DNA of 64,000 nt, taken from the NCBI GenBank assembly GCA_002422395.1, contig DIUY01000022.1, positions 27,083 to 91,082 on the forward strand, written 5' to 3'. Made by a program: the position numbers and the translations under genes. Below, one piece after another: positions 26,849-34,689 of the stretch. The notes below the pieces were generated by a model. That model was not told the origin of the DNA. It did no database searches and was given only the letters and a program-made list of their open reading frames with translations. The stretch is from Methylococcaceae bacterium UBA6146 (GTDB taxonomy: Bacteria; Pseudomonadota; Gammaproteobacteria; Methylococcales; Methylomonadaceae). Numbering within the stretch: the first letter of the stretch is position 1; each line of letters opens with the position of its first letter.

Positions 26849-27131
26849 TTTGACAGCGCCCACTAGCGCGGCTATCATCAAACCGCTTTCGCAACAAGTG
26901 AAAGTCGGGATTAGTACCCCGTGCAAAGGCCACAACAGGCCACTTAAATCAGTGGTTTTTTTGTACCCATCAAAAACACAATTCTATTCTGTTATGGTGG
27001 GGTGTATTGAGCAGCCCGTTAAACGGCTGGCCTGTCCCTTTGCAGGTAGTACTAACTTGATACATCCCCACCGCCCAACGATTAGTACCAATGGGCGGCG
27101 GCAACTCCCTTCTACAAAGGACACCGCTATA
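26849..27131 (+). ncRNA. Structured leader, possible immunity-type RNA region
   Basis: 283 bases with several hairpins: CCACT/AGTGG followed by seven T (26940-26963, terminator-like), CAGCC/GGCTG around CGTTAAAC (27011-27028), and CCGCCCA/TGGGCGG around ~27080-27100. ATTAGTACC recurs. The reading frame is open from ATG 26841 through to the next gene, so it could code an N-terminal extension, but the hairpins and the AGGACACC site before 27132 argue for a leader. P4-type elements keep an antitermination/immunity RNA here; this assignment is inference. Confidence 0.4.
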
Positions 27132-27464
27132 ATGAAAAACAATTCAAACCCAGATCAAACCACCACCCCTAAACTTGCCCCAGATTTTACCCACAGACTA
27201 TCCGTTTTCGGCAATGAGGCAACTCCACATTCGGTAAGTGCCGCCGTAGACACTTTGACGCGCCAAGCGACCGCCATACTCAGCCTAGTTTCGGGCGAAT
27301 TCATCACCGGTGATGAAGAGCGAAACTGTCCTATCCCCGATGAGGATGTATTTTGGGCATTGGACGCAGTGCGGATGACATTAGCTGATGTTAACCCAAT
27401 CGTAATGGCTCATCTGATCGCAGAGCAGGCCAAAACCGAAGCCAATCAGAGGCTTAATGGTTAA
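27132..27464 (+). CDS. Small element protein, DUF3077/DUF6124-like
   Basis: A 110-residue acidic protein with the helical VSAAVDTLTRQATAILSLVSG and FWALDAVRMTLADVNPIVM stretches seen in short phage- and plasmid-borne proteins of unknown role. ATG 27132 follows AAAGGACACCGCTATA. A longer form from 26841 is possible since the frame is open. It ends just before the first iteron cluster. Confidence 0.55.
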   Translation: MKNNSNPDQTTTPKLAPDFTHRLSVFGNEATPHSVSAAVDTLTRQATAILSLVSGEFITGDEERNCPIPDEDVFWALDAVRMTLADVNPIVMAHLIAEQAKTEANQRLNG

Positions 27465-27467
27465 GAG

Positions 27468-27690
27468 TGTAACCGCTGTAACCGATTCTTTTAAAAAGTG
27501 AAGATGTCAGCGTAAATGCCTTTTAAAAAAAACAACTGGCTCACCATGCCCGTTTAGTTTTTTTATTTTCGTTTTTGATTTACAACATTAATAAAATTGG
27601 CGGTTACAGCGGTGACAGCGGTTACAAGCACGAACGGCGCGGCCTGTAGCTGTCACCGCACCAAAAAAGAGGCGGTTACAGGCGGTGACA
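27468..27690. repeat. Iteron cluster 1, eight copies of GCGGTKACA (candidate origin)
   Basis: Nine-base units at 27468 and 27477 (reverse; the second ends in A instead of C), 27600, 27609 and 27618 (forward, contiguous), 27651 (reverse), 27672 (forward) and 27682 (forward). An AT-rich stretch lies between (27486-27599). Units contiguous without spacing and in both orientations fit a replication origin bound by the element's own initiator. Confidence 0.75.
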
Positions 27691-27820
27691 AAAAACAGCC
27701 AAGCACTAGATATGGTGGGCTTTAAAAAAATTAGACACAATTAATGCACCCAACTAATAAAATTAGGGCTATGACAGAAGATTGTTTTTGATGATATTAT
27801 CAAGATGTCAGCGTAAACGC
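27501..27820. repeat. 19-bp direct repeat pair around the iterons
   Basis: AAGATGTCAGCGTAAAYGC occurs at 27501-27519 and 27802-27820 with one difference. The second copy extends into a short palindrome (AGCGTAAACGCT). The two enclose six of the eight iterons. Confidence 0.7.
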
Positions 27821-27831
27821 TGGACAAAGAA

Positions 27832-27876
27832 AAGCCCCGATTCCCGAAGTTTGGCCACTGGAAGGAATCGGGGCTT
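27832..27876. other. Strong 13-bp stem hairpin
   Basis: AAGCCCCGATTCC (27832-27844) pairs perfectly with GGAATCGGGGCTT (27864-27876). It could be a bidirectional terminator, a single-strand origin or a small RNA end. The sequence from 27877 to 28078 shows no gene. Confidence 0.6.
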
Positions 27877-28078
27877 GCGACGCTCACGCCTAAGGCAGGT
27901 GCGGCTTTTTGTATTTTATGGTTTATCAAAGCCTTAGCGGACTTTGATGCAGATTAGTATAATGATTAGCCCCCCTTAGTGCAATAATTTTGTTGCAGCC
28001 CTGCTTAGCGTGAGTAAAACCTTAAAATTGATTTTTGGAATTACTTAATGACCGCAACACTACAATTTCAAGCATAAA

Positions 28079-28114
28079 AAAACCCACGAACTTAACACTT
28101 AAGCCGTGGGTTTT
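28079..28114 (+). terminator. Terminator upstream of the primase-helicase gene
   Basis: AAAACCCACG pairs with CGTGGGTTTT over a 16-base loop, with A- and T-runs on both sides, so it would work in both directions. Confidence 0.75.
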
Positions 28115-28170
28115 GCGTATCATCTATAAAGCGGGCAAGGCGTATTATACGCAGTTTTTCGGATTGGCGC

Positions 28171-30942
28171 ATGATTCATTGGCTTTTCAAAGCGGATAGC
28201 ACAATGATAAATGTTTTAAATAAAGAATTTCACAACGCGGGGCTGGCAGTTGACAGCCCTATCCTTGACGGCTCTATCAAACGGTGCGGGACGACCGGAA
28301 AACCAAAGGGCAAAGACGGTTGGTATATCGGCTGGTCTAAGTTAATTGGCGGTAAAGATCACATTTATTGCATTATCGGCGATTGGACGAAAGGCGATAA
28401 CGCATTAACCACTTATAAAAGCTGGAAAGACGATCACCACTTTAGCCATGCCGACCTTACTGCAATTAATGAGCATCAGGCACAGCTTCAAAAGAAAATA
28501 GCCGCCGATAAGGTTAAAAAGCAAAAAGAAGCGGCAAAAAAAGCTAATCAAGATTGGCTTTCTTTAAGCGAAACGGGCAGCAGCGGTTATCTGGCCTCGC
28601 AAGGCGTTAAAGCGCACGGCATACGCTACGGCCATGATGAAAAGGAAGGCGATTATATTGCCGTGCCTATCCGAGGCCATGACGGCGAAATTAAAGGCTT
28701 GCAGCTCATTTATGACAACCTGCTAAGTTATGACCCGGCCCGTAATAAAACCTTTAGCAGTGGCGTAGAAAAAAAGGGGAATTTTCACCAGATCGGTACG
28801 GTTTCACCAATTGCCCCGCTATGTTTTGCCGAAGGCTATGCAACAGCGGCAAGCGTCCACGAAGCCACCGGCTATCCTGTCATTGTTTGCTTTGATGCAG
28901 GGAATATAAAACCCGTGGTGGAGGCATGGCGCAAAACATGCCCACAGCATAACTTTATTGTTTGCGCGGATAATGACCAGTGGAAAGATAAAAACACGGG
29001 CATTGAAGCCGCTACGGAGGCGGCAAAAGCCCACGGGTGCTTTCTTGCCATCCCCGACTTTACGGGTTTTGATGTTGGCAACAAGCCGACCGACTTTAAC
29101 GACCTGCACAAGCTGGCAGGGCTAGGCCATTTAAAGGCGGTTCTGGCAGAAGGTTTAAATTCAGAACACCTTAAGCCGGTAGTGAAGCCAACAGCCACCA
29201 CAGCGCAAGACCCCACCGACACCACCACCACCGCCAACAATGGCGATTATCCCAGCATCGGGCAGCGGCCTTGCTACCTGGTGCATGAAAAGGGTTTTTT
29301 AGACGGCGATAACCGAAAATGCAAAGCGGGAACGTACCTGCACGGCTCAACCGCCGACAAAAACACCGGTGACGTTTATCTTATTGATACTTGGATATGC
29401 TCCCCGCTTCACATAAAGGCGGTGACATTAGACCAGCACAATAACAATTATGGCCGTTATCTGCATTTTCAGACCATGCGCGGCGGTTGGCGTTATTGGT
29501 GTATGCCAATGGCCATGTTAAAGGGTTCAGGCGATGAATTACGCGGCGAACTGCTAAGCCAAGGGATAAACATAAACATTGATGACAAACGGTTTTTACC
29601 GCGTTATCTGAACCAATTCCACCCCAAGGAAACGTTAGAAATATCAACCCAAACCGGCTGGCATAAGGACGCTTACATTTTGCCAGATCGGTGTATTGGC
29701 AGTGACAAATACTTTTACCAGTCGGAAAACTTCCACACCGAGATCCCCTATCGGCAACGCGGCACGTTAGCCGAATGGCAACAAAACATAGCGCGTTATT
29801 GTGTCGGCAACCCCTTGTTGATGTTGTCAGTATGCGCGGCATTTGCGGGGGCATTGTTGAAGCCTGCCCACCAAAAAGGCGGCGGCTTCCATTTTGTCGG
29901 GGAATCATCCAAAGGCAAGACCACAGGCTTAGAAGTAGCTTGCTCAGTGCATGGTGATGAAACCTTCAAACGTTCTTGGAAAGCTACAGGAAACGGGATG
30001 GAGGCCACCGCCACCATGTTCAATGACTCATTGCTGGCGTTAGATGAGGTTTCAGAATGTGACGGCAAAGAAGTCGGCGCGATTATTTACCAGCTTGGCA
30101 ACGGCGTGGGGAAGTCACGCGCCAATAAAAACGGCGGTTCACGCGCAACATATCAATGGCGGGTGATGGTGTTGTCAAACGGCGAACGCTCGATTGAGTC
30201 AGCCATGCAAGAGGCGGGGAAACAGATCAAGGCGGGGCAAGAATTACGCTTGTTGAATATCCCTATCTTTGGCGATTACGGCGCATTTAATGCCCTGCAC
30301 GACAAGCAGGACGGGCGCGAATTGTCCGACCACCTGCAAACAGCCGCTAAAAAATATCATGGTGTGGCGGGGATTGAATACCTTACTAATTTGGTTGCCG
30401 AAACCCGCAACATTGACGCCTTGGCAACCGAATACACCGAGGCATTAATCAATGGTGAACCATTGAGCAGCCAAGAGCATAGAGCGGCAAAACGCTTTGG
30501 ATTGCTGGCATTGGCGGGCGAATTGGCCACCGAATACGGGATAACCGGCTGGCAGCCTGAACAGGCCACCATAGGCGTTGATGAATGCTTTAAAAAATGG
30601 CGTGAAGCCTTTGGCGGCGGCGATTTGGAAGAAAGGCGGGTGCTTGAGTCGGTGAAGGATTTTATAGACCGCTTTGGTGACGGGCGCTTCACCGATTGCG
30701 CGGGCGGTTTTGACGTAAAAGTGAACGACCGTGCCGGATATTGGAAAAACACCGATAACGGGCGCACGTTCTTGTTCAATAACCACGGCCTGACCGAAGC
30801 TTTAGCGAATTATGGCCTAAAGCGCGGTGTTGAAATCCTGAAAAAACACGGCTGGCTAGAGTGCGGCGCGGGGCATTTGACCCAACAACAACGCATTAAT
30901 GGCAAGCCGGAACGCTTTTATTGGGTAAAAACGCCCGATTAA
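28171..30942 (+). CDS. Replication primase-helicase (Toprim + DUF927)
   Basis: A 923-residue protein, the likely initiator of the element. The N-terminal region (~15-110) is of primase zinc/DNA-binding type. A Toprim domain follows (~210-310: FAEGYATAASVHEATGYPV, FDAGN, CADND, DFNDLH). DUF927, a superfamily-3-like ATPase, covers ~370-800, with Walker A GESSKGKTTG (~571-580) and a Walker B-like SLLALDEVSEC. This layout is that of P4-alpha-type proteins split differently. Two starts are possible, 28171 and 28204; neither has a clear ribosome site. Iterons lie on both sides of the gene. Confidence 0.9.
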   Translation: MIHWLFKADSTMINVLNKEFHNAGLAVDSPILDGSIKRCGTTGKPKGKDGWYIGWSKLIGGKDHIYCIIGDWTKGDNALTTYKSWKDDHHFSHADLTAINEHQAQLQKKIAADKVKKQKEAAKKANQDWLSLSETGSSGYLASQGVKAHGIRYGHDEKEGDYIAVPIRGHDGEIKGLQLIYDNLLSYDPARNKTFSSGVEKKGNFHQIGTVSPIAPLCFAEGYATAASVHEATGYPVIVCFDAGNIKPVVEAWRKTCPQHNFIVCADNDQWKDKNTGIEAATEAAKAHGCFLAIPDFTGFDVGNKPTDFNDLHKLAGLGHLKAVLAEGLNSEHLKPVVKPTATTAQDPTDTTTTANNGDYPSIGQRPCYLVHEKGFLDGDNRKCKAGTYLHGSTADKNTGDVYLIDTWICSPLHIKAVTLDQHNNNYGRYLHFQTMRGGWRYWCMPMAMLKGSGDELRGELLSQGININIDDKRFLPRYLNQFHPKETLEISTQTGWHKDAYILPDRCIGSDKYFYQSENFHTEIPYRQRGTLAEWQQNIARYCVGNPLLMLSVCAAFAGALLKPAHQKGGGFHFVGESSKGKTTGLEVACSVHGDETFKRSWKATGNGMEATATMFNDSLLALDEVSECDGKEVGAIIYQLGNGVGKSRANKNGGSRATYQWRVMVLSNGERSIESAMQEAGKQIKAGQELRLLNIPIFGDYGAFNALHDKQDGRELSDHLQTAAKKYHGVAGIEYLTNLVAETRNIDALATEYTEALINGEPLSSQEHRAAKRFGLLALAGELATEYGITGWQPEQATIGVDECFKKWREAFGGGDLEERRVLESVKDFIDRFGDGRFTDCAGGFDVKVNDRAGYWKNTDNGRTFLFNNHGLTEALANYGLKRGVEILKKHGWLECGAGHLTQQQRINGKPERFYWVKTPD

Positions 30943-30949
30943 CCCGATT

Positions 30950-31032
30950 TGTCACCGCCTGTAACCGCATCAAAAATGAAGCGGTGACAGCTACAAGGCC
31001 ACGAATACCAAGGCTGTAACCGCTGTAACCGC
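30950..31032. repeat. Iteron cluster 2, five copies of GCGGTKACA
   Basis: Units at 30950 and 30960 (reverse), 30981 (forward), 31015 and 31024 (reverse). They lie just after the primase-helicase stop, 3.3 kb from cluster 1. In P4 a second iteron region, crr, is required besides ori; this may be its counterpart. Confidence 0.75.
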
Positions 31033-31137
31033 CAAAAACAACAATGTTTGAAATCAAAAACGAAAATAAATTTATTGCCGCCGGTGCATGAGTTTTATGA
31101 GGCGCACACCGGCACAGACAACAAAGAGAACTTTATT

Positions 31138-31671
31138 ATGACTAAAAAAACTCACTACGACGGCACAAGTAAGATCGCGGAGGCAATCGCCGCCCTGTAC
31201 GGGCTTTCACCAAAAAGCAAAAATCAAATTTCAGTCAAGATCAGGGAGGCAAAAGACGGGCTAGGGATTACTAGCGGCGCGAAAGTTATGCCCAATGACG
31301 TGAAGCTAAAAATTTACAATTGGCATTGCGAACAGTTAAACCCTGTTCAAGATATTAAACAAGATAACGTTGTTCAAGATGTTAAACATGGTGATGTTCA
31401 AGATATTAAGCCGGATGTACCCGTTCAACTTAATGACGATTACGCCCAACTACATTTTGGCGTTACCGTTAAACGCCAAGGGCAGGTTAAGCGTACTACG
31501 GTGATGCTGGAGGGCTACTTGGTGAAGGCACTGGGGCGCAAGCATGGCTTAACCGATAACGCGGCAATCAGGGCGTGGATTGAACAGGCGATACAAACCG
31601 GTGGCGGATATGACGACAACGAGGCTTTAACCAAACAGGTTAAGCGGATGATTGTCGAGTCGTTTGTTTAA
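31138..31671 (+). CDS. Hypothetical element protein with degenerate repeats
   Basis: A 177-residue protein. The N-terminal ~65 residues are basic and helical. The middle has three QDIK/QDVK repeats encoded by 16-base direct repeats at 31344, 31371 and 31395. The C-terminal part (~115-170) has VTVKRQGQVKRTTVMLEGYLVKALGRK-type sequence, like a ribbon-helix-helix or partition-type DNA binder. ATG 31138 with AAAGAGAA ahead is preferred to a TTG at 31048. Role unknown; a partition or copy-control function is a guess. Confidence 0.65.
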   Translation: MTKKTHYDGTSKIAEAIAALYGLSPKSKNQISVKIREAKDGLGITSGAKVMPNDVKLKIYNWHCEQLNPVQDIKQDNVVQDVKHGDVQDIKPDVPVQLNDDYAQLHFGVTVKRQGQVKRTTVMLEGYLVKALGRKHGLTDNAAIRAWIEQAIQTGGGYDDNEALTKQVKRMIVESFV

Positions 31672-31731
31672 TTTTTTAAACGAACCTGATTTTTAAGGTA
31701 AGCCGATTTTTCGGCTAAACTGGTGAATATG

Positions 31732-31860
31732 CCGCAAGGTTTTAGACGCGATACACCTTCTGCAAATTTGCTGACCCTAAAACCAGTCACCCAAACCGCC
31801 GCCGCCGGAATGCTCAACGTCTCGCCGCGTGGAATCGGTAGTTGGCAAAAACTTGAACCC
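31732..31860 (+). pseudogene. Possible remnant of an HTH protein
   Basis: A short open stretch with TQTAAAGMLNVSPRG, close to the helix-turn-helix opening of ParB/RepA-like proteins (TQxEAAxMLNVSxRS). It is cut off by the hairpin terminator at 31875, so no complete gene remains. Confidence 0.35.
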
Positions 31861-31874
31861 CATAACCACCAATT

Positions 31875-31920
31875 TAAAAAGCCCGCAAGCCTTGATTATC
31901 GAGGCTTAGCGGGCTTTTTA
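31875..31920 (+). terminator. Hairpin terminator inside the element
   Basis: AAAAAGCCCGCAAGCC pairs with GGCTTAGCGGGCTTTTT over TTGATTATCGA. The arm wording is nearly that of the terminator after tRNA-Cys. Confidence 0.85.
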
Positions 31921-32027
31921 ATGATGAACCACCAGTACCACCGCACCACCGAAAATTTCAGGAAAACCGGCAAATCGGCTTAAATAAACCCGTTAAAGTA
32001 AAGCTCTTTCAATTAACCGGATTAAAT

Positions 32028-32333
32028 ATGAGCGACTTTTACAAAATTCTAGGCGAAATCATCCGAGAAGAGCTTGCCAAGTACGCTATTGACGCGGCGA
32101 TTCAAGTTGAGATTGTCCGTGAAACTATCGAGAACCTTGCCGCTAAACATGGCGGACAGGCCATTTATCTAAAGAATTTGTGCTACGAACGGGTAACCGA
32201 ATTGCACGGGCAGATCGCTAGTGATTACAAAAACGGTGAAAGCTTGGCGGCTCTGTCACAAAAGTATCAGAAAACCCAAGCTTGGCTAAAGAAGATTGTT
32301 GCGAGGTGTGAGAATGATGTTACCCACCAATAG
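32028..32333 (+). CDS. Mor-like transcription activator
   Basis: A 101-residue protein with the Mor/C-activator pattern: helical dimerisation part, AAKHGGQAIYLKNL (~44-57), and a C-terminal HTH YKNGESLAALSQKYQKTQAWLKKIV (split, ~69-93). Mor of phage Mu activates middle transcription; here it may activate element genes. It overlaps the next gene by 20 bases. Confidence 0.7.
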   Translation: MSDFYKILGEIIREELAKYAIDAAIQVEIVRETIENLAAKHGGQAIYLKNLCYERVTELHGQIASDYKNGESLAALSQKYQKTQAWLKKIVARCENDVTHQ

Positions 32334-32544
32334 CTTGAACCAGCGGCAACGGCTGTTAGCCCACCTAGTCGAGCATCATCGGATAACCACTATTGACGCC
32401 CGATTAAAGCTCGACATCCTTCACCCAGCGGCCAGAGTCTTTGAACTTAAGGCACTAGGCTACAGCATCGTAAGCTATCGGCGCACAGTCGATACTGGAC
32501 ATGGCAACCGGCATAAAGTGGCCGAATACGTTTTAATTTTTTAA
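32314..32544 (+). CDS. Small winged-helix protein (HTH_39 type)
   Basis: A 76-residue protein: NQRQRLLAHLVEHHRITTID, then AARVFELKALGYSI and the wing RHKVAEYVL. This pattern is the small helix-turn-helix domain common in prophages. ATG 32314 follows GAGGTGTGAGA. Target unknown. Confidence 0.72.
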   Translation: MMLPTNSLNQRQRLLAHLVEHHRITTIDARLKLDILHPAARVFELKALGYSIVSYRRTVDTGHGNRHKVAEYVLIF

Positions 32545-32558
32545 ACACGGAGCAAATT

Positions 32559-33182
32559 ATGACAATTCAAAAACACAAAGCCGCCTTGGCAACCTTTGAC
32601 ACCATCAACAGCGACTTAGGCGCGATTAGAGCCGCTGTGATCGATTTGACGGTGAAATACCAGTTGGACGGGGCGGCTGAACTTTACAATGAAGCTGTGA
32701 AAGTCTTGCGGGATGTTTCGCAGTTGATTAAAGCCAGCATCGACAATGAATTCATCGAGGCCGAAAAACGCGGCATGAGGTTTCTAACGGCCTTGTGCGG
32801 TAAGTTAGATTTGGAGTTTGACGCCATTCTTCAAAAACATGAAAACATCTATCAGGGGGCTTTAGGCAGATATTTGCAAAGTGTTTCAGAGCTGGACAAG
32901 AAAGGCTTTACGCCAAGCCAGATCGCCAATTCAGGATTGGACGCCAAGCCGGATGAGGCAAAGCACTTGGCTAGGATGGAGCGGCTTAAGTCCGAGCGTG
33001 AAAAGATTACGCGGTTTCTTCAAGACTCCCCGCGATATGATATGGCAATCCTTGAAGGCACACGGTTCGAGGGATGGACGCCAGAAACTAATAAATTTCA
33101 CATGCCCTACCAAAACGTGGCAACTCCAGAAGGGTTACAGATCGGTGAATGCTTAGTTCAATCTGACGAGTTCAACGGATGA
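32559..33182 (+). CDS. Hypothetical element protein
   Basis: A 207-residue, mostly helical, acidic protein with no motif I recognise. CGGAGCAAATT precedes the ATG. It is followed with ATGA overlap by a decayed short frame. It may be cargo or a regulator of the element. Confidence 0.6.
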   Translation: MTIQKHKAALATFDTINSDLGAIRAAVIDLTVKYQLDGAAELYNEAVKVLRDVSQLIKASIDNEFIEAEKRGMRFLTALCGKLDLEFDAILQKHENIYQGALGRYLQSVSELDKKGFTPSQIANSGLDAKPDEAKHLARMERLKSEREKITRFLQDSPRYDMAILEGTRFEGWTPETNKFHMPYQNVATPEGLQIGECLVQSDEFNG

Positions 33183-33334
33183 CGCTAATCCAAAAACTGG
33201 GTTACCAGTCCTACGCCGATTATTGGCTGGCAAACAACCCAAAGATGAGGGTTAAAGACTAAAACAACTGAACGCTTAAGCGCATTGTCAGCTACTTAAA
33301 GAACCGCACCGGCGGGGAACCGCGTTGGATATAA
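33179..33334 (+). pseudogene. Decayed small gene with two in-frame stops
   Basis: ATG 33179 overlaps the stop of the previous gene and opens a 27-residue frame (MTLIQKLGYQSYADYW...). It stops at 33260 and again at 33269, then continues in the same frame with RIVSYLKNRTGGEPRWI to a stop at about 33332. The coding-like text on both sides of the stops suggests a broken ~50-residue gene. Confidence 0.45.
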
Positions 33335-33360
33335 TGTGGAAACAGGGGCAACGCCGCTTA

Positions 33361-33386
33361 GCTGGGGGTACTTTTGGGGGTATATT
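33361..33386. promoter_or_regulatory. Candidate right-end att/arm block
   Basis: GGGGGTACTTTTGGGGGTAT (33365-33384 region) matches GGGGGTATCTTTGGGGGCAT near 24613 apart from three positions. Host-like or foreign IS1 sequence begins directly after it. Confidence 0.5.
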
Positions 33387-33403
33387 TAAAAATTTAAAAC
33401 AAA

Positions 33404-33973
33404 GAACCCATTAATGGCGGGGCTTACAGGGCGGTATTCGAGTGTGCCCGCAGCCGGATCCTGAAGTGCAGCCACGTTGCCGCCCACAACTGGATCAAGG
33501 CGTATGGCCGGTCCATTGGGGCCATCCGCTCCGCTGCCGGCGTTGATGTGGTCGGACTGGATGAAATGCACGCCTACGTCGGTTCCAAAAAAATACTGCT
33601 GCTGGATATGCCCGCAGGGCACAAGTGGGTTGCTGTTGACCGGCTTGGGAAACGCTTCCTCGGCTGCGAAGTGGGTTCCCGCGACACTGAAACCGGGCGG
33701 AAGCTCTGGGACTCCATTAAAAGCAGGATCATAACAGGTGTCATGAGTGGCTACTGGAACCCTTATGAAAAGTTCGTTCCGCCAGAGCTGCATAAAAGGC
33801 AATCGAAGGCGGAAACCTATACAGTCGAAGGCTATAACAGCTTGTTCAGGCATTCTCTGGCCCGGCTACGCCGAAAGTCGAAGTGCCACAGCAAAAGCAA
33901 GGATATGCTTAAATATTCCGTCACGCTTTTGATGCTCAAATGGAAGGGTGAGCTGGATACCATACTTTATTAA
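33404..33973 (+). pseudogene. IS1-family transposase, 5'-truncated
   Basis: The in-frame text starts mid-protein with an HTH remnant (LKCSHVAAHNWIKAYG). It continues with the DDE-type block VGLDEMHAYVGSKK, the second conserved region and the C-terminal EGYNSLFRHSLARLRRKSK signature of IS1 InsB-like enzymes. The N-terminal zinc-finger part is missing. GGTTGTACCC-type sequence (complement, 33981-33995) may be the right terminal repeat. Likely a dead remnant. Confidence 0.75.
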
Positions 33974-33999
33974 CAATACCGAGGGTACAACCTACCGCG

Positions 34000-34689
34000 C
34001 TAAAAATTCACATTGAAATTGGTGAACCAAATATGGTTGTAAAAATCCGGTGTTCCAAAATTATTGACATATTGCAATTGGTAACCCGTGTCCAAATTTA
34101 TTTTGGGGGTCAGTTTGTAGCCTATCCCGGCATAGGAACGGTTTTGGTTGACACCGGGCTGGACGGAATGTTCCCTTGGGCCTCCATTCAAGGAATTGAG
34201 GTAGACGAACAATTCGTCAATGGCAATCAGATAGGTGTCGGAACCAGGGAGGGTGTATTGCAGACGAATCCGGTGGCGCATGCGGTGGCCAGTATCCGCA
34301 TCGGCAAAAAAACGTTGCTCCAAGCGGAACCGGTACTGGAGGTTAAGTTCAGGCGCGACATTGTCAATCCATTGCACCTGCTGCATCAGGTCTTGGGTGG
34401 CGTTTTCAAATTTAACGGACGGGTCATATTCGCCCTGCCATGTATAACCCAACCAAAGTTGAAATTTGGGTGTCACCTTATAACCCACTAATGGACGGAT
34501 AATGAACTGGCTAAATTGGGATGAATCGTCCTTCAAACGCGGCGCCAACTCTAAAAATGCCAGATATTGGCTGCCATTAAAATCAGTTTGGTAAGTTGTG
34601 CTGAGCCAGGTTCCCCAATCATCATTGGATTTGGCCCAACAGGCGCACGGCATCGATAATAAAAGCAAAAATCCGAGGTATTTTTTCAT
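34000..34689 (-). CDS. DUF2490 outer-membrane beta-barrel protein
   Basis: A 229-residue precursor with a signal peptide (~1-19, CACWAKS). It is an all-beta protein with alternating pattern, RPLVGYKVTPKFQLWLGYTW-type strands, RLEQRFF, and a C-terminal Phe (NFNVNF). DUF2490 proteins resemble small barrels of unknown role in many methanotrophs and other gammaproteobacteria. It begins after a minus-strand promoter region shared with nothing clear. Confidence 0.85.
   Translation of the reverse strand: MKKYLGFLLLLSMPCACWAKSNDDWGTWLSTTYQTDFNGSQYLAFLELAPRLKDDSSQFSQFIIRPLVGYKVTPKFQLWLGYTWQGEYDPSVKFENATQDLMQQVQWIDNVAPELNLQYRFRLEQRFFADADTGHRMRHRIRLQYTLPGSDTYLIAIDELFVYLNSLNGGPREHSVQPGVNQNRSYAGIGYKLTPKINLDTGYQLQYVNNFGTPDFYNHIWFTNFNVNF

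Larger units (their letters stand above)
24597..33384 (+). mobile_element. P4-type integrative element (integrase, AlpA, iterons, primase-helicase)
   Basis: About 8.8 kb between GGGGGTA-type boxes at the integrase end and a similar block at 33365-33382. Gene order is int, unknown, alpA, structured leader, DUF3077-like, iterons, primase-helicase, iterons, then small HTH and unknown genes. No capsid, portal, terminase, relaxase or conjugation gene is seen, which fits a satellite or an integrated replicon. Exact ends are unproven: no duplicated tRNA 3' end is visible on the right. Confidence 0.75.

Noticed and set aside
27468..27690. Iteron region as a CRISPR array
   Set aside because: Units are 9 bases, occur in both orientations and lack equal spacers; no cas genes are near.
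31723..31983. 86-codon open frame read as a full gene
   Set aside because: A strong hairpin terminator (31875-31920) lies inside it; only the first part has protein-like text, so it is listed as a possible remnant.
33446..33455. GCCCGCAGCC identical to the tRNA-Cys acceptor end, as a right att site
   Set aside because: Only ten bases match, the following TCCA is absent, and the stretch lies within the IS1 transposase remnant; chance is the simpler view.
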